From contig JALWZH010000134.1 in the NCBI GenBank assembly GCA_027002815.1, positions 1 through 40,449 on the forward strand: a stretch of 40,449 nt of DNA, in the 5' to 3' direction. This document shows, in pieces, positions 1-8,219 of this stretch. How positions within the stretch are numbered: the stretch's first letter is position 1; every line of letters begins with the position of its first letter. Below the pieces are notes generated by a model. The model searched no databases and was not told the origin of the DNA. It saw only the letters and a program-made list of their open reading frames with translations. The position numbers were made by a program, and so were the translations under genes. Source of the DNA: Thermoproteales archaeon (GTDB taxonomy: Archaea > Thermoproteota > Thermoprotei > Thermoproteales > Thermoproteaceae).

Positions 1-149
1 AGCCCCTACAGGTAGCCGAGAACATAGCTGCGGTGGCATCCGAGGTGTCAAGAAAGATAAACCTGGCCCAGCACCTCTCCGCGCTGTACGTGAAGCTCAC
101 CATGGGGCCTCCCGTGCCTGTGAGGGTAGTTGAGGTTCTGTCCAAATAG
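1..149 (+). CDS. rpl1: Large ribosomal subunit protein L1, 3' end only
   Basis: The reading frame is open from the left edge (codons in phase with position 3) to TAG at 147-149. It gives 49 residues that match the end of archaeal/bacterial L1: an AENIAAV helix, then ALYVKLTMGPPVPV, the conserved strand that closes domain I next to the C-terminus. L1 forms the mobile L1 stalk on 23S rRNA near the E site and in archaea can also repress its own mRNA. The start and most of the protein lie outside the window, so operon partners upstream cannot be judged. The identification rests on a short but characteristic segment. Confidence 0.85.
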   Translation, partial: PLQVAENIAAVASEVSRKINLAQHLSALYVKLTMGPPVPVRVVEVLSK

Positions 150-172
150 GGCCTCGGGAACGGCCTGTAATC

Positions 173-180
173 TTTTTAAG
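173..180 (+). promoter_or_regulatory. TATA box for leuS
   Basis: TTTTTAAG is centred about 24 nt before the GTG at 200, so the leuS transcript should begin at or next to its start codon. Confidence 0.65.
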
Positions 181-199
181 CGGGTGCATCGACGCACAG

Positions 200-3037
200 G
201 TGCAAGCAGATTTCAGGTTCTTTAAAGAGATAGGGGCTAAATGGCAAGAAGCATGGGAACAACAGGGCGCATTTGAGGCTGATCCGGACAAGGACGCGCC
301 CAAGTTCTTCCTGACCGCGGCCTACATGTACCCAAACTCTCCAATACATATAGGCCACGCTAGGACGTACCTAATAGCCGACGTTCTTGCCAGATTTTAC
401 CGGCATAAAGGCTACAACGTCCTTTTCCCCATGGGCTTCCACTATACCGGCACGCCCATACTCACTATGGCCGAGGCCGTTGCCAGTGGGGACAGCGAGC
501 TCATCTCGCTCTTCAAGGAGTTGTATGACGTACCCGACGACGAGATAAGGAAGATGGGCGACCCGCTCTACTTGGCCAGGTATTTCCACAATGTGTCAAA
601 GGAGGCCATGAAGAGGTTCGGGCTTAGCGTTGACTGGAGACGTGAATTCACGACTATAGACGAGGAGTACAAGGCTTTCATCCAGTGGCAGTTCCGGAAG
701 CTCTTGGGCAAGGGGTATCTCGAGAAGGGGACGCACCCAGTGGGATGGTGCCCAGTACACAGCATGCCCGTGGGAGCCCACGACACAAGGGACGACAAGG
801 AACCGGAAATCGGTACGTGGACCCTCATATTTTTCCAGGGCCAGGACGCCGTCTTTCCAGCCGCAACGCTGAGACCAGAGACCGTGTTCGGCGTGACCAA
901 CATATGGGTGAACCCAAGCGCCGTGTACGTGCGCGCAGAGGTGGACGGAAGGATATGGGTCATTAGCGAGGAGGCGGCGAACAAGCTTGCGTTTCAGCGG
1001 AACGTCCGTGTGGTGGACAGGTTCGAGGGCAACGCGCTGGTCGGCCGTACCTTGAGGAACCCAATCACGAGGGAATATGTGCCCATCTACCCGGCCAAGT
1101 TCGTGGATCCAAAGGTGGGCACCGGCATAGTGATGTCGGTTCCCTCACACGCCCCGTACGATTACGTGGCCCTAAAGGAGAGCGGATACTTGAGGCTGGT
1201 CCCCCTAATAGAGGTGCCGGGATACGGGGAGTCGCCAGCAGCCGACGTGGTGGAACGTATGGGCATATCGACCCAGCTAGAGAAGGAGAAATTGGAGGAG
1301 GCCACAAGGGAGGTATACTCTGCAGAGTATAATCAGGGCAGGATGAGGAGGGACATAACTGCAAGGGTTGCGGTGGACCTCCCAGAAGAGTACAAGGCCC
1401 TTGTGGTGGGTTTCTTCTCTACGTGGGTTGCCGGTCTCCCAGTTAAGGAGGCCAGGGAAAACCTAAGGAGGTGGCTGTTGGGCACGGGGCTGGGAGACGA
1501 GATGTACGACATAATGAACAGGCCCGTGTACTGTAGGTGCGGCACCGAGATAGTGGTCAAGATCCTGACCAACCAATGGTTCATAAATTATGGAAAGCCC
1601 GAGTGGAAGCAGCTCGCAAGGGAGGCGCTCTCACACATGCGTATAGTTCCCGAGGAGGCACGCGCGGAATTCGAGTACTCCGTGGAATGGTTGCAGAAGA
1701 GGGCGTGCGCGCGCACTAGGGGGCTTGGAACCCCGTTGCCATGGGAGGAGGGCTGGGTGATAGAATCGTTGAGCGACTCCACGATATACATGGCCTTTTA
1801 CACGGTCATACATAAGATTAGGGGCTTCGGCATACGTCCAGAAAGGCTCGACGAGGACTTCTGGGACTTCGTCCTCCTCGGTTCAGGGAACCTGGACAAG
1901 TTGCGGGTGGACAGACTGGCGCTGGACGAGCTTAGGCGGGAGTTCGAATACTGGTATCCCCTTGACAGTAGGCACAGCGCCAAGGACCTGATACCGAACC
2001 ACTTGACCTTCTTCATATTTAACCACGTGGCTATATTCCCAAGGGACAAGTGGCCGCGACAGATAGTGTCCAATGGATGGGTGCTGGTGAACGGCGAGAA
2101 GATGGCCAAGTCCAAGAGGAACATACTGCCGTTGCACAGGGTCCTATCCGCCTATGGGCCCGATCCGCCTAGGGTGGCCCTCTCCATACTGGCCGAGGTA
2201 GGGCAGGACCTAGACTTCAGGGAGGAAAGCGTGGTCGAGGTTGCCTCAAGGCTCAGAGCCATATACGACCTCTTCGGCTCGCTTACGTCTAGGGGAGTCG
2301 ATAGAGAGCCGAGGACTGCGGACAGGTGGATACTCAGCGCCGTGGCCAAAAGCACCGAAAGGATCATGGCCGCCATGGAATCCGTGAGGATACGGGAAGC
2401 CGCGGTTGAGGCCTTCTACGTGATGTACAATAACATGATGAGGTACCTGGAACTGGTAGAAGAGCCCCAAAGGGACGCGCTACGCAAGGCGCTTTCACAA
2501 TGGGTAGTGCTCATGGAGCCGTTCGCACCTCACTTGGCCGAGGAACTTTGGCACATGCTGGGCAACGAGGGGCTCGTAGTAAGGGAAAGGCTGCGCCCAC
2601 TTCCAAGGGACCCAGACGCGGAGCTCGCCCTGTTTTACGTCGACCAGCTTATCGAGGACATTAGGCAGATAATCAACGTCACTGGGAGAAAGGGCAGGGT
2701 GCACGTGCTCGTCGATGGACGCGTCTCGCTTTTGGGAATGGCAATACGCAGCAACTACGATCCGAGGGCAATAGCTAGAGAGGCCCACATAGATATAGGC
2801 AAGGCCCGCAAACTGGTCGAGGTCGTCAGGCAGTTGCCTGACGACGTGCGTGACGCGCTCACAGTCGTGAAGGGCTTCGACGAGATGGGCATCATTGGCG
2901 AGTTCAGACGGTACATAGCGGAGAAACTCGGCGTAGAGGACGTCAAGGCATACGACGCGCTTCGGGACGATACGCCGGACATGTACGGAAAGAAGAAGGT
3001 GGCCCTACCTCTGAAACCAGGTATATATATCGAGTAA
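200..3037 (+). CDS. leuS: Leucyl-tRNA synthetase
   Basis: This class I aminoacyl-tRNA synthetase charges tRNA-Leu with leucine in the cytoplasm. The 945 residues match the usual archaeal/eukaryotic LeuRS length. The HIGH signature reads IHIGHARTY near residues 48-56, and the KMSKS loop reads KMAKSKRN near residue 633. Between them lies the CP1 editing domain, with the ATLRPETVFGVTN segment and GTGIVMSVPSHAPYDY. The C-terminal part is the anticodon-binding helical domain plus the archaeal extension. The GTG at 200 is preferred because it lies about 24 nt after a TATA box and leads directly into the conserved N-terminal helix. It stands alone, 50 nt after rpl1. Confidence 0.97.
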   Translation: MQADFRFFKEIGAKWQEAWEQQGAFEADPDKDAPKFFLTAAYMYPNSPIHIGHARTYLIADVLARFYRHKGYNVLFPMGFHYTGTPILTMAEAVASGDSELISLFKELYDVPDDEIRKMGDPLYLARYFHNVSKEAMKRFGLSVDWRREFTTIDEEYKAFIQWQFRKLLGKGYLEKGTHPVGWCPVHSMPVGAHDTRDDKEPEIGTWTLIFFQGQDAVFPAATLRPETVFGVTNIWVNPSAVYVRAEVDGRIWVISEEAANKLAFQRNVRVVDRFEGNALVGRTLRNPITREYVPIYPAKFVDPKVGTGIVMSVPSHAPYDYVALKESGYLRLVPLIEVPGYGESPAADVVERMGISTQLEKEKLEEATREVYSAEYNQGRMRRDITARVAVDLPEEYKALVVGFFSTWVAGLPVKEARENLRRWLLGTGLGDEMYDIMNRPVYCRCGTEIVVKILTNQWFINYGKPEWKQLAREALSHMRIVPEEARAEFEYSVEWLQKRACARTRGLGTPLPWEEGWVIESLSDSTIYMAFYTVIHKIRGFGIRPERLDEDFWDFVLLGSGNLDKLRVDRLALDELRREFEYWYPLDSRHSAKDLIPNHLTFFIFNHVAIFPRDKWPRQIVSNGWVLVNGEKMAKSKRNILPLHRVLSAYGPDPPRVALSILAEVGQDLDFREESVVEVASRLRAIYDLFGSLTSRGVDREPRTADRWILSAVAKSTERIMAAMESVRIREAAVEAFYVMYNNMMRYLELVEEPQRDALRKALSQWVVLMEPFAPHLAEELWHMLGNEGLVVRERLRPLPRDPDAELALFYVDQLIEDIRQIINVTGRKGRVHVLVDGRVSLLGMAIRSNYDPRAIAREAHIDIGKARKLVEVVRQLPDDVRDALTVVKGFDEMGIIGEFRRYIAEKLGVEDVKAYDALRDDTPDMYGKKKVALPLKPGIYIE

Positions 3038-3144
3038 AGATATATTCGTGGCGGTGCGACCCATGTGGGGGACTGGCGTGGGCCCGCGGAGGGGGGCGTT
3101 GGCCCGTCTATGACGCGTGTCCCTCCAAGTCCCCGACACACGCC
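3038..3144. other. Convergent intergenic gap with an orphan TATA-like box
   Basis: This gap separates the 3' ends of leuS and the DedA-like gene. An AGATATATT box at 3040-3047 has no convincing gene at the expected distance: the frame beginning at GTG 3065 is antisense to the DedA gene and codon-poor. A short inverted repeat, CGTGT near 3115 with ACACACG near 3137, could be part of a hairpin. No coding gene was recognised here. Confidence 0.35.
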
Positions 3145-3798
3145 TCAGTTTCTTCTAGTGGGGAGCAGCGCTCTGAACACTTCCCGGAACAGTACTAGTA
3201 TTCCGCGCCTCCACCCTTTGGATACGAACGCGTCAACAACGTCAAACCACCTTGTCCTGACGACCATTATGGAGATCACCACAGTCGCGATGACTGTGGC
3301 TATGACGGCGTTCATATCGTAGTTCGTGGTCCTTATCATGCTGGACACAACGTCGGTGTACGCCACGAAGAGCGCGGCCAATATGAGCTTCCCTAGGAAT
3401 ATGGCGGCCAGGTACTTCTTTATGTCGTATCCCATTATGCCTAGGGGGATGTATAGAATGTCGTCGGGGAGCGGCAGAGCCGCAAATATGAATATTGCCA
3501 GCACCATGCTCCTGCTGGCGATCCTATTGAAGAGCTCCATCCCCTTCTTAGTCCTCTCGCTCAACACATGGCGGAACCCCCTCCCCATATAGTAAACGGC
3601 CACCTTGGCAAGAGCCGCGGCAAGGGCAGCCGAGACCACGCTGAGAACCTTCAGCGACGTATTGTCGCCTATGGTGCTCGCGTAGAGTATCAGATAGTAC
3701 CAGCCGGGCAGGTAGGAAAACGGTATTGCATGTGATATGAATATCACAAGAAATACGCCGAGAAGCCCATACGTCTCTACAAGCTGGTCAATGGACAT
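3145..3798 (-). CDS. DedA/VTT-family-like integral membrane protein
   Basis: About 217 residues with at least four hydrophobic segments: near the N-terminus (LLGVFLVIFISHAIPFSYLPG), residues ~45-70, ~100-120 and ~140-190. The order resembles the DedA/VTT (SNARE-associated) family: the re-entrant IPFSYLPG-type loop, then a second short loop with ALPLPDDILYIPLGIMGY. Family members are thought to act as lipid scramblases or proton-coupled flippases, but the substrate here is unknown. ATG 3798 is chosen over the in-frame ATG at 3810 because the TATA box at 3818-3826 is centred 24 nt upstream of it. The gene stands alone. Assignment is by loop pattern and topology only. Confidence 0.6.
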   Translation of the reverse strand: MSIDQLVETYGLLGVFLVIFISHAIPFSYLPGWYYLILYASTIGDNTSLKVLSVVSAALAAALAKVAVYYMGRGFRHVLSERTKKGMELFNRIASRSMVLAIFIFAALPLPDDILYIPLGIMGYDIKKYLAAIFLGKLILAALFVAYTDVVSSMIRTTNYDMNAVIATVIATVVISIMVVRTRWFDVVDAFVSKGWRRGILVLFREVFRALLPTRRN

Positions 3799-3817
3799 GT
3801 CTTCCGCCATGAACGGG

Positions 3818-3826
3818 ATTTTTAAT
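3818..3826 (-). promoter_or_regulatory. TATA box for the DedA-like gene
   Basis: ATTAAAAAT on the minus strand, 24 nt before ATG 3798. It lies too close to ATG 3810 for that codon to be the start. Confidence 0.55.
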
Positions 3827-3871
3827 GATAGGCGTTTTCCACGGCGCTTTCAAGCCGCTGCAGTCCAAGGG

Positions 3872-4732
3872 TCATAGTAGGTGGGACCCATCGCACTTGG
3901 CCACACCATCATCCAGCCCCTCAAGGCCCTCACGGCAGGTAACGAAACGAAGCCCATACCTCTCGGCCGTCTCGCGTATCAGGCCCATAAGCTCCCTACG
4001 TAGGCGTTTCGGCGCGTAGCGCTGCCCATGGAAAAACTCTCCCTCCTCCCAGTAGATCCTCCTAAGCTCCTTACCGTATTCCGGAAACGAGCCCAAGAGC
4101 CTCTTGAAGTTGTCCGGCTTGGCCTTATACGTGCTGGCCACAACATGGTCGGCTCCCGCCTCCGCGGCCGCCCTTATCACCTCCTCGACGCGTTTATGGT
4201 CGGAGTTTACGTGTGGCACCACAGGATCCAGTCTCACGCCTGTAGGCACGCCGCCACTCGCAATCATTCTAAGTGCCCGTAGCCTCGCCTCAGGCGGGGG
4301 CGCGCCGGGCTCCAACCTCTTATATATGGGTCCAAGCGTGGTCACCGTCATCTGTACGACCGTTTTCCCCCTTCTAATTATGTCCAAGTCCCTCACAACT
4401 AGGGGCGACTTGGTGGTTATCTGTACCCTGTATCCCCTTTCCACTAGTACACGTAGCACCTCACGCGTCAATTTCAGTCTCCCCTCTGGATGCGTGTACG
4501 GATCGCTACTGTTAGAGAGCGATATTATGCTGCCACGCGGCACGGACTCCAGGTCGCGTATCACTTGACGTATGAGCCTATCCTTGGGCCTGGGATTGAA
4601 TGGGTCCCTGATATACGACGTTATGTAGCAATAGGTACACGCGTGGGCACAACCTGTGTAGGGGTTCAAACCGAACTTTTCCGGGCACGTACAGAGGGGG
4701 TTTCTCCAAGGGTCAAATGGACGAATGTACAT
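3872..4732 (-). CDS. Radical SAM protein, SplB-like (COG1533)
   Basis: A predicted radical SAM enzyme of 286 residues. The cluster-binding cysteines sit in GCAHACTYCY (C28, C32, C35 of this start), a CxxxCxxC spacing. LSNSSDPYTHPE and QITTKSPLVVRDLD follow in the order seen in the SplB/'DNA repair photolyase' group of COG1533. The true reaction of most archaeal members is unknown, and spore photoproduct repair should not be assumed. ATG 4732 fits a TATA box at 4754-4762, 26 nt upstream. The in-frame ATG at 4753 would abut the box and is rejected. Monocistronic. Confidence 0.82.
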   Translation of the reverse strand: MYIRPFDPWRNPLCTCPEKFGLNPYTGCAHACTYCYITSYIRDPFNPRPKDRLIRQVIRDLESVPRGSIISLSNSSDPYTHPEGRLKLTREVLRVLVERGYRVQITTKSPLVVRDLDIIRRGKTVVQMTVTTLGPIYKRLEPGAPPPEARLRALRMIASGGVPTGVRLDPVVPHVNSDHKRVEEVIRAAAEAGADHVVASTYKAKPDNFKRLLGSFPEYGKELRRIYWEEGEFFHGQRYAPKRLRRELMGLIRETAERYGLRFVTCREGLEGLDDGVAKCDGSHLL

Positions 4733-4753
4733 ATATGTCCTTAAGGAATCCAT

Positions 4754-4762
4754 ATTAATAAG
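4754..4762 (-). promoter_or_regulatory. TATA box for the radical SAM gene
   Basis: CTTATTAAT on the minus strand, 26 nt before ATG 4732. Confidence 0.65.
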
Positions 4763-4839
4763 GTTGTACGTCTACCACGCGAGGAGCGGCACATGTACCT
4801 CGACGCCAACTGTGCGCTGACCGATAAGGGCCGGCATTT

Positions 4840-5577
4840 TTATGGCCGGGGCAACAGCTGCATGAAGAGCTCTCTGAGAAGCGGAACCTTGCTCTCCTTG
4901 CCCAGCCGCACCAATATGTTCCTGGCGAGTCCCCAACACGCATTGATGTCCCTGTCCACCGATATATTGCATCTACCGCAACGCACGCGTCTCCCCTCTT
5001 TCTCCATCTTGCCGCCGCATATCATGCACGTGTCGCTTGTGAACGTAACGTGAAGTTCCACGAAGTACTGCCTGGCATGATCCTCAAACAATCCGCGTAT
5101 TGGGTCGACCGTAAGGACGTGGATGGGGACGTCCACTATAAAGATGTTCATGCCGGGCCTAGGCTTAAACGTTGGGCGTAGGCTGGCCTCGACCCCCTTA
5201 GATAAGAGCTGGGCGTAGTCCCCCACCTTGAAGATCCTGTACACTGTGCGGCGCTCGTTAACGTCATATGCGTGTATGTAGAGCGGGTCAGCGGTAGTGG
5301 CCTCTCGGAGTAGTGCGGCCTCATTCCTGCCCAGCAGCCTAACCACTACGTGGTCCCCATCCAAGAGCAACTCGGCCCTCTCAAACCCGAACGTCTCGGC
5401 ATTGCCGTATGTTAGGCGCCAGGATTTCTTTAGACATACAGGCCCCATATCGTCGAAGATGCCTATGGCGTCCTCGATTATCCTTACATGGGTCTCCACG
5501 TCCACAACGCCGTAGTCCCCGCCGAGCAGACGTCTGATCCTCCCCACGTCGCATCCACGGAACCTGAACGTCATCAT
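4840..5577 (-). CDS. TnpB/OrfB-type zinc-ribbon protein, probable nuclease-dead relic or domesticated form
   Basis: A 245-residue protein. Its C-terminal quarter carries the IS605 OrfB/TnpB zinc ribbon: TSDTCMICGG, then RCGRCNISVDRDINACWGLARN. This has two CxxC pairs followed by the DRDxNA motif, whose Asp is the third catalytic residue of the TnpB RuvC domain. The preceding strand, ARQYFVELHVTF, also fits the TnpB path into the ribbon. No GIDxG RuvC-I motif and no clear RuvC-II glutamate can be seen in the first 180 residues, and the protein is about 150-200 residues shorter than a working TnpB. No TnpA transposase lies nearby. Its ATGA overlaps the stop of the upstream small ORF. A DNA- or RNA-binding role is possible but unproven. 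Confidence 0.6.
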   Translation of the reverse strand: MMTFRFRGCDVGRIRRLLGGDYGVVDVETHVRIIEDAIGIFDDMGPVCLKKSWRLTYGNAETFGFERAELLLDGDHVVVRLLGRNEAALLREATTADPLYIHAYDVNERRTVYRIFKVGDYAQLLSKGVEASLRPTFKPRPGMNIFIVDVPIHVLTVDPIRGLFEDHARQYFVELHVTFTSDTCMICGGKMEKEGRRVRCGRCNISVDRDINACWGLARNILVRLGKESKVPLLRELFMQLLPRP

Positions 5578-5858
5578 TTGAACCCACGTGTGGGGCTAAG
5601 CCGGTTGACCGATCTCATGCGTTGACGCCCGCCATTCCCCCGGTCCGCCATGCCTAAATGTACGATGTCCCAGGGACCCCTTTCGAAACCATAGTCGATC
5701 ATCGCTGGGCCCAACATGCTCTTGCCAGAGCCTAGGGGCACGCTTATAGGTACCGCGGAACGCCCGTGAGCCGCGACACGGCCGAGAAGAGCCATGCAGG
5801 TGTGTACACCCATGTGATCCACACGCAGTTTTGTTTTATGCTTATTCCTCGTAGCCAC
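5574..5858 (-). CDS. Small unknown ORF coupled to the TnpB-like gene
   Basis: A frame of 94 codons from GTG 5858, ending in a TGA that overlaps the ATG of the TnpB-like gene (ATGATG, 4 nt). The product is basic at its ends, has a glycine-rich PLGSGKS stretch in the middle that loosely resembles a nucleotide-binding loop, and has no recognised domain. The bidirectional AAAATTTT box shared with rio1 lies 29-30 nt upstream. The coupling and promoter favour a real gene. The low sequence complexity and lack of recognisable relatives argue against. A different ATG at 5863 opens only a 28-codon frame. Confidence 0.4.
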   Translation of the reverse strand: MATRNKHKTKLRVDHMGVHTCMALLGRVAAHGRSAVPISVPLGSGKSMLGPAMIDYGFERGPWDIVHLGMADRGNGGRQRMRSVNRLSPTRGFK

Positions 5859-5884
5859 GTCATTACATTTGACCCACGAATAGG

Positions 5885-5893
5885 AAAATTTTT
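5885..5893. promoter_or_regulatory. Symmetric AAAATTTTT box shared by rio1 and the divergent small ORF
   Basis: The palindromic core lies about 28 nt before the rio1 GTG (5917) on the plus strand and about 29 nt before GTG 5858 on the minus strand. It could drive both directions. Confidence 0.5.
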
Positions 5894-5916
5894 GTCGTAG
5901 CCCTTCGTTATGTTCC

Positions 5917-6762
5917 GTGGAGCTGTACGACGAGGACTATTTCGCGTCGCTGGAAAGGAGGGTAAGGACCCTGAAGGACCACGAATACTATGAGACCGTG
6001 GACGACGTGTTTGACCACGCCACTGTCAAGGCCCTCCTAGATCTGTTTAACAAGAGGATCATAAACGTTATGTATGGCGCTGTGGCCCAGGGAAAAGAGG
6101 CCAAGGTGTTCAGGGGGAGGGACCCCATGGGAAACGAGTACGCAGTGAAGATCTTCTACACGTCCACCGCGCGATTTATAAGGGGCAGGTACATGTATAT
6201 GGCTGGCGATCCGCGCTTTCCTAACGTTAAGCGGAACGTGCGGAGACTCGTAGAGGCGTGGTGTCTCAAGGAGTACGGCAACCTCAAGAGGGCCTATGAT
6301 GCCGCAGTAAGCGTGCCGAGGCCGATCTACGCGTATAAGAACATCCTTGTGATGGAGTTCATCGGCGGTGACGGGGCGCCCGCGCCGCTGCTCAGGGATG
6401 AACGTCCAAGCGATCCCGAGTGGGTCTACCTGGAGGTCCTGCGCAACATGGAGCGGAGCGTGGTGCTTGGCAGGATAATACATGGCGACCTAAGCGAGTA
6501 CAACGTCATGGTGTGGGGAAGGCGGGTAGTCTTCATAGATTGGGGGAGCGGCGTGAGGCTCGGCCATCCCAAGGATGCGGATCTGCTTGTCAGGGACATC
6601 AGGAACATCACAAGGTTCTTCGTCAAGGTGCTGGACTACAGACGCGTCTTTGAGCCTGAGAGGGTCGCGGAGGCCATCCTGAGGCGCACCGGCAAGAAGG
6701 CTAGCGAAAAGGATGGGTGGATAGTCGTGGAGGGGAGGACGCTTGTGGATGAGCTCTCTTAG
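5917..6762 (+). CDS. rio1: RIO1-type atypical protein kinase/ATPase
   Basis: Rio1 is an atypical kinase that acts as an ATPase switch in late small-subunit ribosome maturation. The 281 residues contain the RIO domain: a nucleotide loop AQGKEAKVF (58-66), the lysine of YAVKIF (K78), the catalytic loop HGDLSEYN (189-196, Asp191 and Asn196), and the metal-binding Asp of FIDWGSG (Asp208). The last motif usually reads IDxSQ, so the WGSG variant is slightly unusual. An RDIxNITRFF helix near the end is typical of RIO1. It sits directly upstream of aIF1A, a neighbourhood common in archaea. The GTG start is set by the TATA box 28 nt upstream. Confidence 0.95.
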   Translation: MELYDEDYFASLERRVRTLKDHEYYETVDDVFDHATVKALLDLFNKRIINVMYGAVAQGKEAKVFRGRDPMGNEYAVKIFYTSTARFIRGRYMYMAGDPRFPNVKRNVRRLVEAWCLKEYGNLKRAYDAAVSVPRPIYAYKNILVMEFIGGDGAPAPLLRDERPSDPEWVYLEVLRNMERSVVLGRIIHGDLSEYNVMVWGRRVVFIDWGSGVRLGHPKDADLLVRDIRNITRFFVKVLDYRRVFEPERVAEAILRRTGKKASEKDGWIVVEGRTLVDELS

Positions 6763-6786
6763 CCGTAGGCTGGTCCTCCCTAGAAC

Positions 6787-6796
6787 ATTTATTAAG
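6787..6796 (+). promoter_or_regulatory. TATA box for aIF1A
   Basis: ATTTATTAAG centred 25 nt before ATG 6817. The upstream in-frame start at 6796 falls on the box itself. Confidence 0.7.
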
Positions 6797-6816
6797 TGGG
6801 ACATGCCACTGTAACG

Positions 6817-7125
6817 ATGGCCGAGGAAAAGGTCAGGATCAGGCTGCCGAGCGAGGGGGAAATGCTCGGCAAGGTTGTGGAGCTTGTGGGCGACGATAGG
6901 GCGAGAGTGGCCTGCCAGGACGGCGTGGTGCGCATAGCCAGGATACCGGGGAGATACAGGAAAAAGATGTGGGTGAGGGCTGGCGACGTGGTGATAGTGG
7001 TCCCTTGGGATTTCGATCCCAAGAAGGCGGACATAGTGCACAGGTACGAGCGTAACGAGGTGAACGACCTAAGGGAGTTGGGCTTCGGCGACACCCTCGA
7101 CAAACTGGACGAGCTTGCCTTCTAG
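6817..7125 (+). CDS. eif1A: Translation initiation factor aIF1A
   Basis: A 102-residue protein with one S1-like OB fold. It binds the A site of the small ribosomal subunit and helps scanning-independent start selection with aIF1 and aIF2. The conserved core is visible: LPSEGEMLGKVVELVGDDRARVACQDG, then RIPGRYRKKMWVRAGDVVIVVPWDF and KADIVHRYERNEV. The acidic C-terminal tail (LDKLDELAF) is typical. ATG 6817 (MAEEKVR) is chosen from the promoter distance. It is downstream of rio1 but has its own promoter. Its stop codon interlocks with that of nmd3 in one CTAG. Confidence 0.96.
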   Translation: MAEEKVRIRLPSEGEMLGKVVELVGDDRARVACQDGVVRIARIPGRYRKKMWVRAGDVVIVVPWDFDPKKADIVHRYERNEVNDLRELGFGDTLDKLDELAF

Positions 7126-8138
7126 GCCACAGCTATAATATATACCTTGTCCTCAAGTCTGACGTACTTAACCCTACCGCGCAGCGCCGTGTCTATGGGT
7201 CCCATGTCCTTTCCCTTGGATACTAGGCGAGGCGAGCCGTCCACTTCCACTATTTCCCCTATCTCGGCCCTCATGCCTGTTTCTATGACGTTCATACGCG
7301 TGAACCTGCTTATGGGCACCTCCAAGGCGCCTCCAGACGCCACATCCCTAAGCCTCACGCTTTTACGTCCAATCCTTTCTACCATGTAGTACCTCCCGTC
7401 CACCCTAAGTATGTCGTCCGGCTCAAAGGGCACCACGAGCACGCTAGCCGTGTACCTATAGGTCCTCCTTCCGCTTCTATCGTAACCTGTATCCTTCTGC
7501 GTCTCTAACATCCTGCTAGGCACATTGCGATGGATCTCGCTGGCTATGATCCTGGCCAGCCTATTCGTGGTCGTCCTCACGTCGATCCCCCCAGCCACCT
7601 CCTCCACGTCTATAATAGAGCCCACGTTCTTGGTCGACGAGTCCCTTACCACGGAATCTATTATCAGCATGACCTTACGCATGGCGGTCCTCGAAAGCGG
7701 CTTCAGGAACCCCCGGACCTGTACCATGCCCATCTCCCTTTTGGCCTGGTTGGCCCTACAGTCGGGGCACAGGTCGATCACTAGGGGAACAGACAGCACG
7801 TGCGTCTCCTCCTGATCGCCAAGCACCGGCTCAATGGAGCCTCTGACAGACACATGGTACTCTAACGCGTCCTCCGCTATGGAGACCCTCACATCCACGT
7901 GGTCCACGTGCCCCCTCACCACCATGTGGTCCTTCAACAGCTTTTCGAGAAGCCCCCGTGGGCCGGTCCGGGGCTTGACCCATCTGCCTTTGACGAAGAC
8001 AGCCCCGCACTCGCCGCATATTAGGGCCTTGAACCTTTTAAACTCGACAAGCCTATTACGTTCCCTGTAACAATCTGCGCACATGCCTCCCACAAGCCTG
8101 TCGACGTTCCTCCCGCATATGGGGCAGGGCACCCCCAT
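7122..8138 (-). CDS. nmd3: NMD3-family ribosome maturation protein
   Basis: NMD3 binds the large ribosomal subunit; in eukaryotes it is the export adaptor and in archaea a probable late assembly factor. The 338-residue protein starts with the NMD3 zinc-finger array: CPIC (C5, C8), CADC (C20, C23), CGEC (C41, C44) and, further on, CPDC. It continues with the middle domain (VDVRTTTNRLARIIASEI) and a C-terminal SH3/OB-like part. It lacks the eukaryotic nuclear signals, as expected. ATG 8138 lies 26 nt after a TATA box. Transcribed towards aIF1A, overlapping it by 4 nt. Confidence 0.93.
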   Translation of the reverse strand: MGVPCPICGRNVDRLVGGMCADCYRERNRLVEFKRFKALICGECGAVFVKGRWVKPRTGPRGLLEKLLKDHMVVRGHVDHVDVRVSIAEDALEYHVSVRGSIEPVLGDQEETHVLSVPLVIDLCPDCRANQAKREMGMVQVRGFLKPLSRTAMRKVMLIIDSVVRDSSTKNVGSIIDVEEVAGGIDVRTTTNRLARIIASEIHRNVPSRMLETQKDTGYDRSGRRTYRYTASVLVVPFEPDDILRVDGRYYMVERIGRKSVRLRDVASGGALEVPISRFTRMNVIETGMRAEIGEIVEVDGSPRLVSKGKDMGPIDTALRGRVKYVRLEDKVYIIAVA

Positions 8139-8159
8139 CGATCATGATGCCAAGGACCA

Positions 8160-8169
8160 GATAATAAAC
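8160..8169 (-). promoter_or_regulatory. TATA box for nmd3
   Basis: GTTTATTATC on the minus strand, 26 nt before ATG 8138. No separate clear box was found for the divergent eIF2B-like gene. Confidence 0.65.
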
Positions 8170-8219
8170 ATCTTCTCGGCCCGGTCCAGCCGGCTCGCGC
8201 CGGGCAAATCCATTTGTAC

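Noticed and set aside
3065-3322. 85-codon frame antisense to the DedA-like gene
   Set aside because: Only the orphan TATA-like box supports it; the peptide follows the complement of membrane-protein codons.
5576-5584. TTTGAACCC, like a reversed tRNA T-loop
   Set aside because: Flanking bases do not form a T-stem and no acceptor stem pairs around it.
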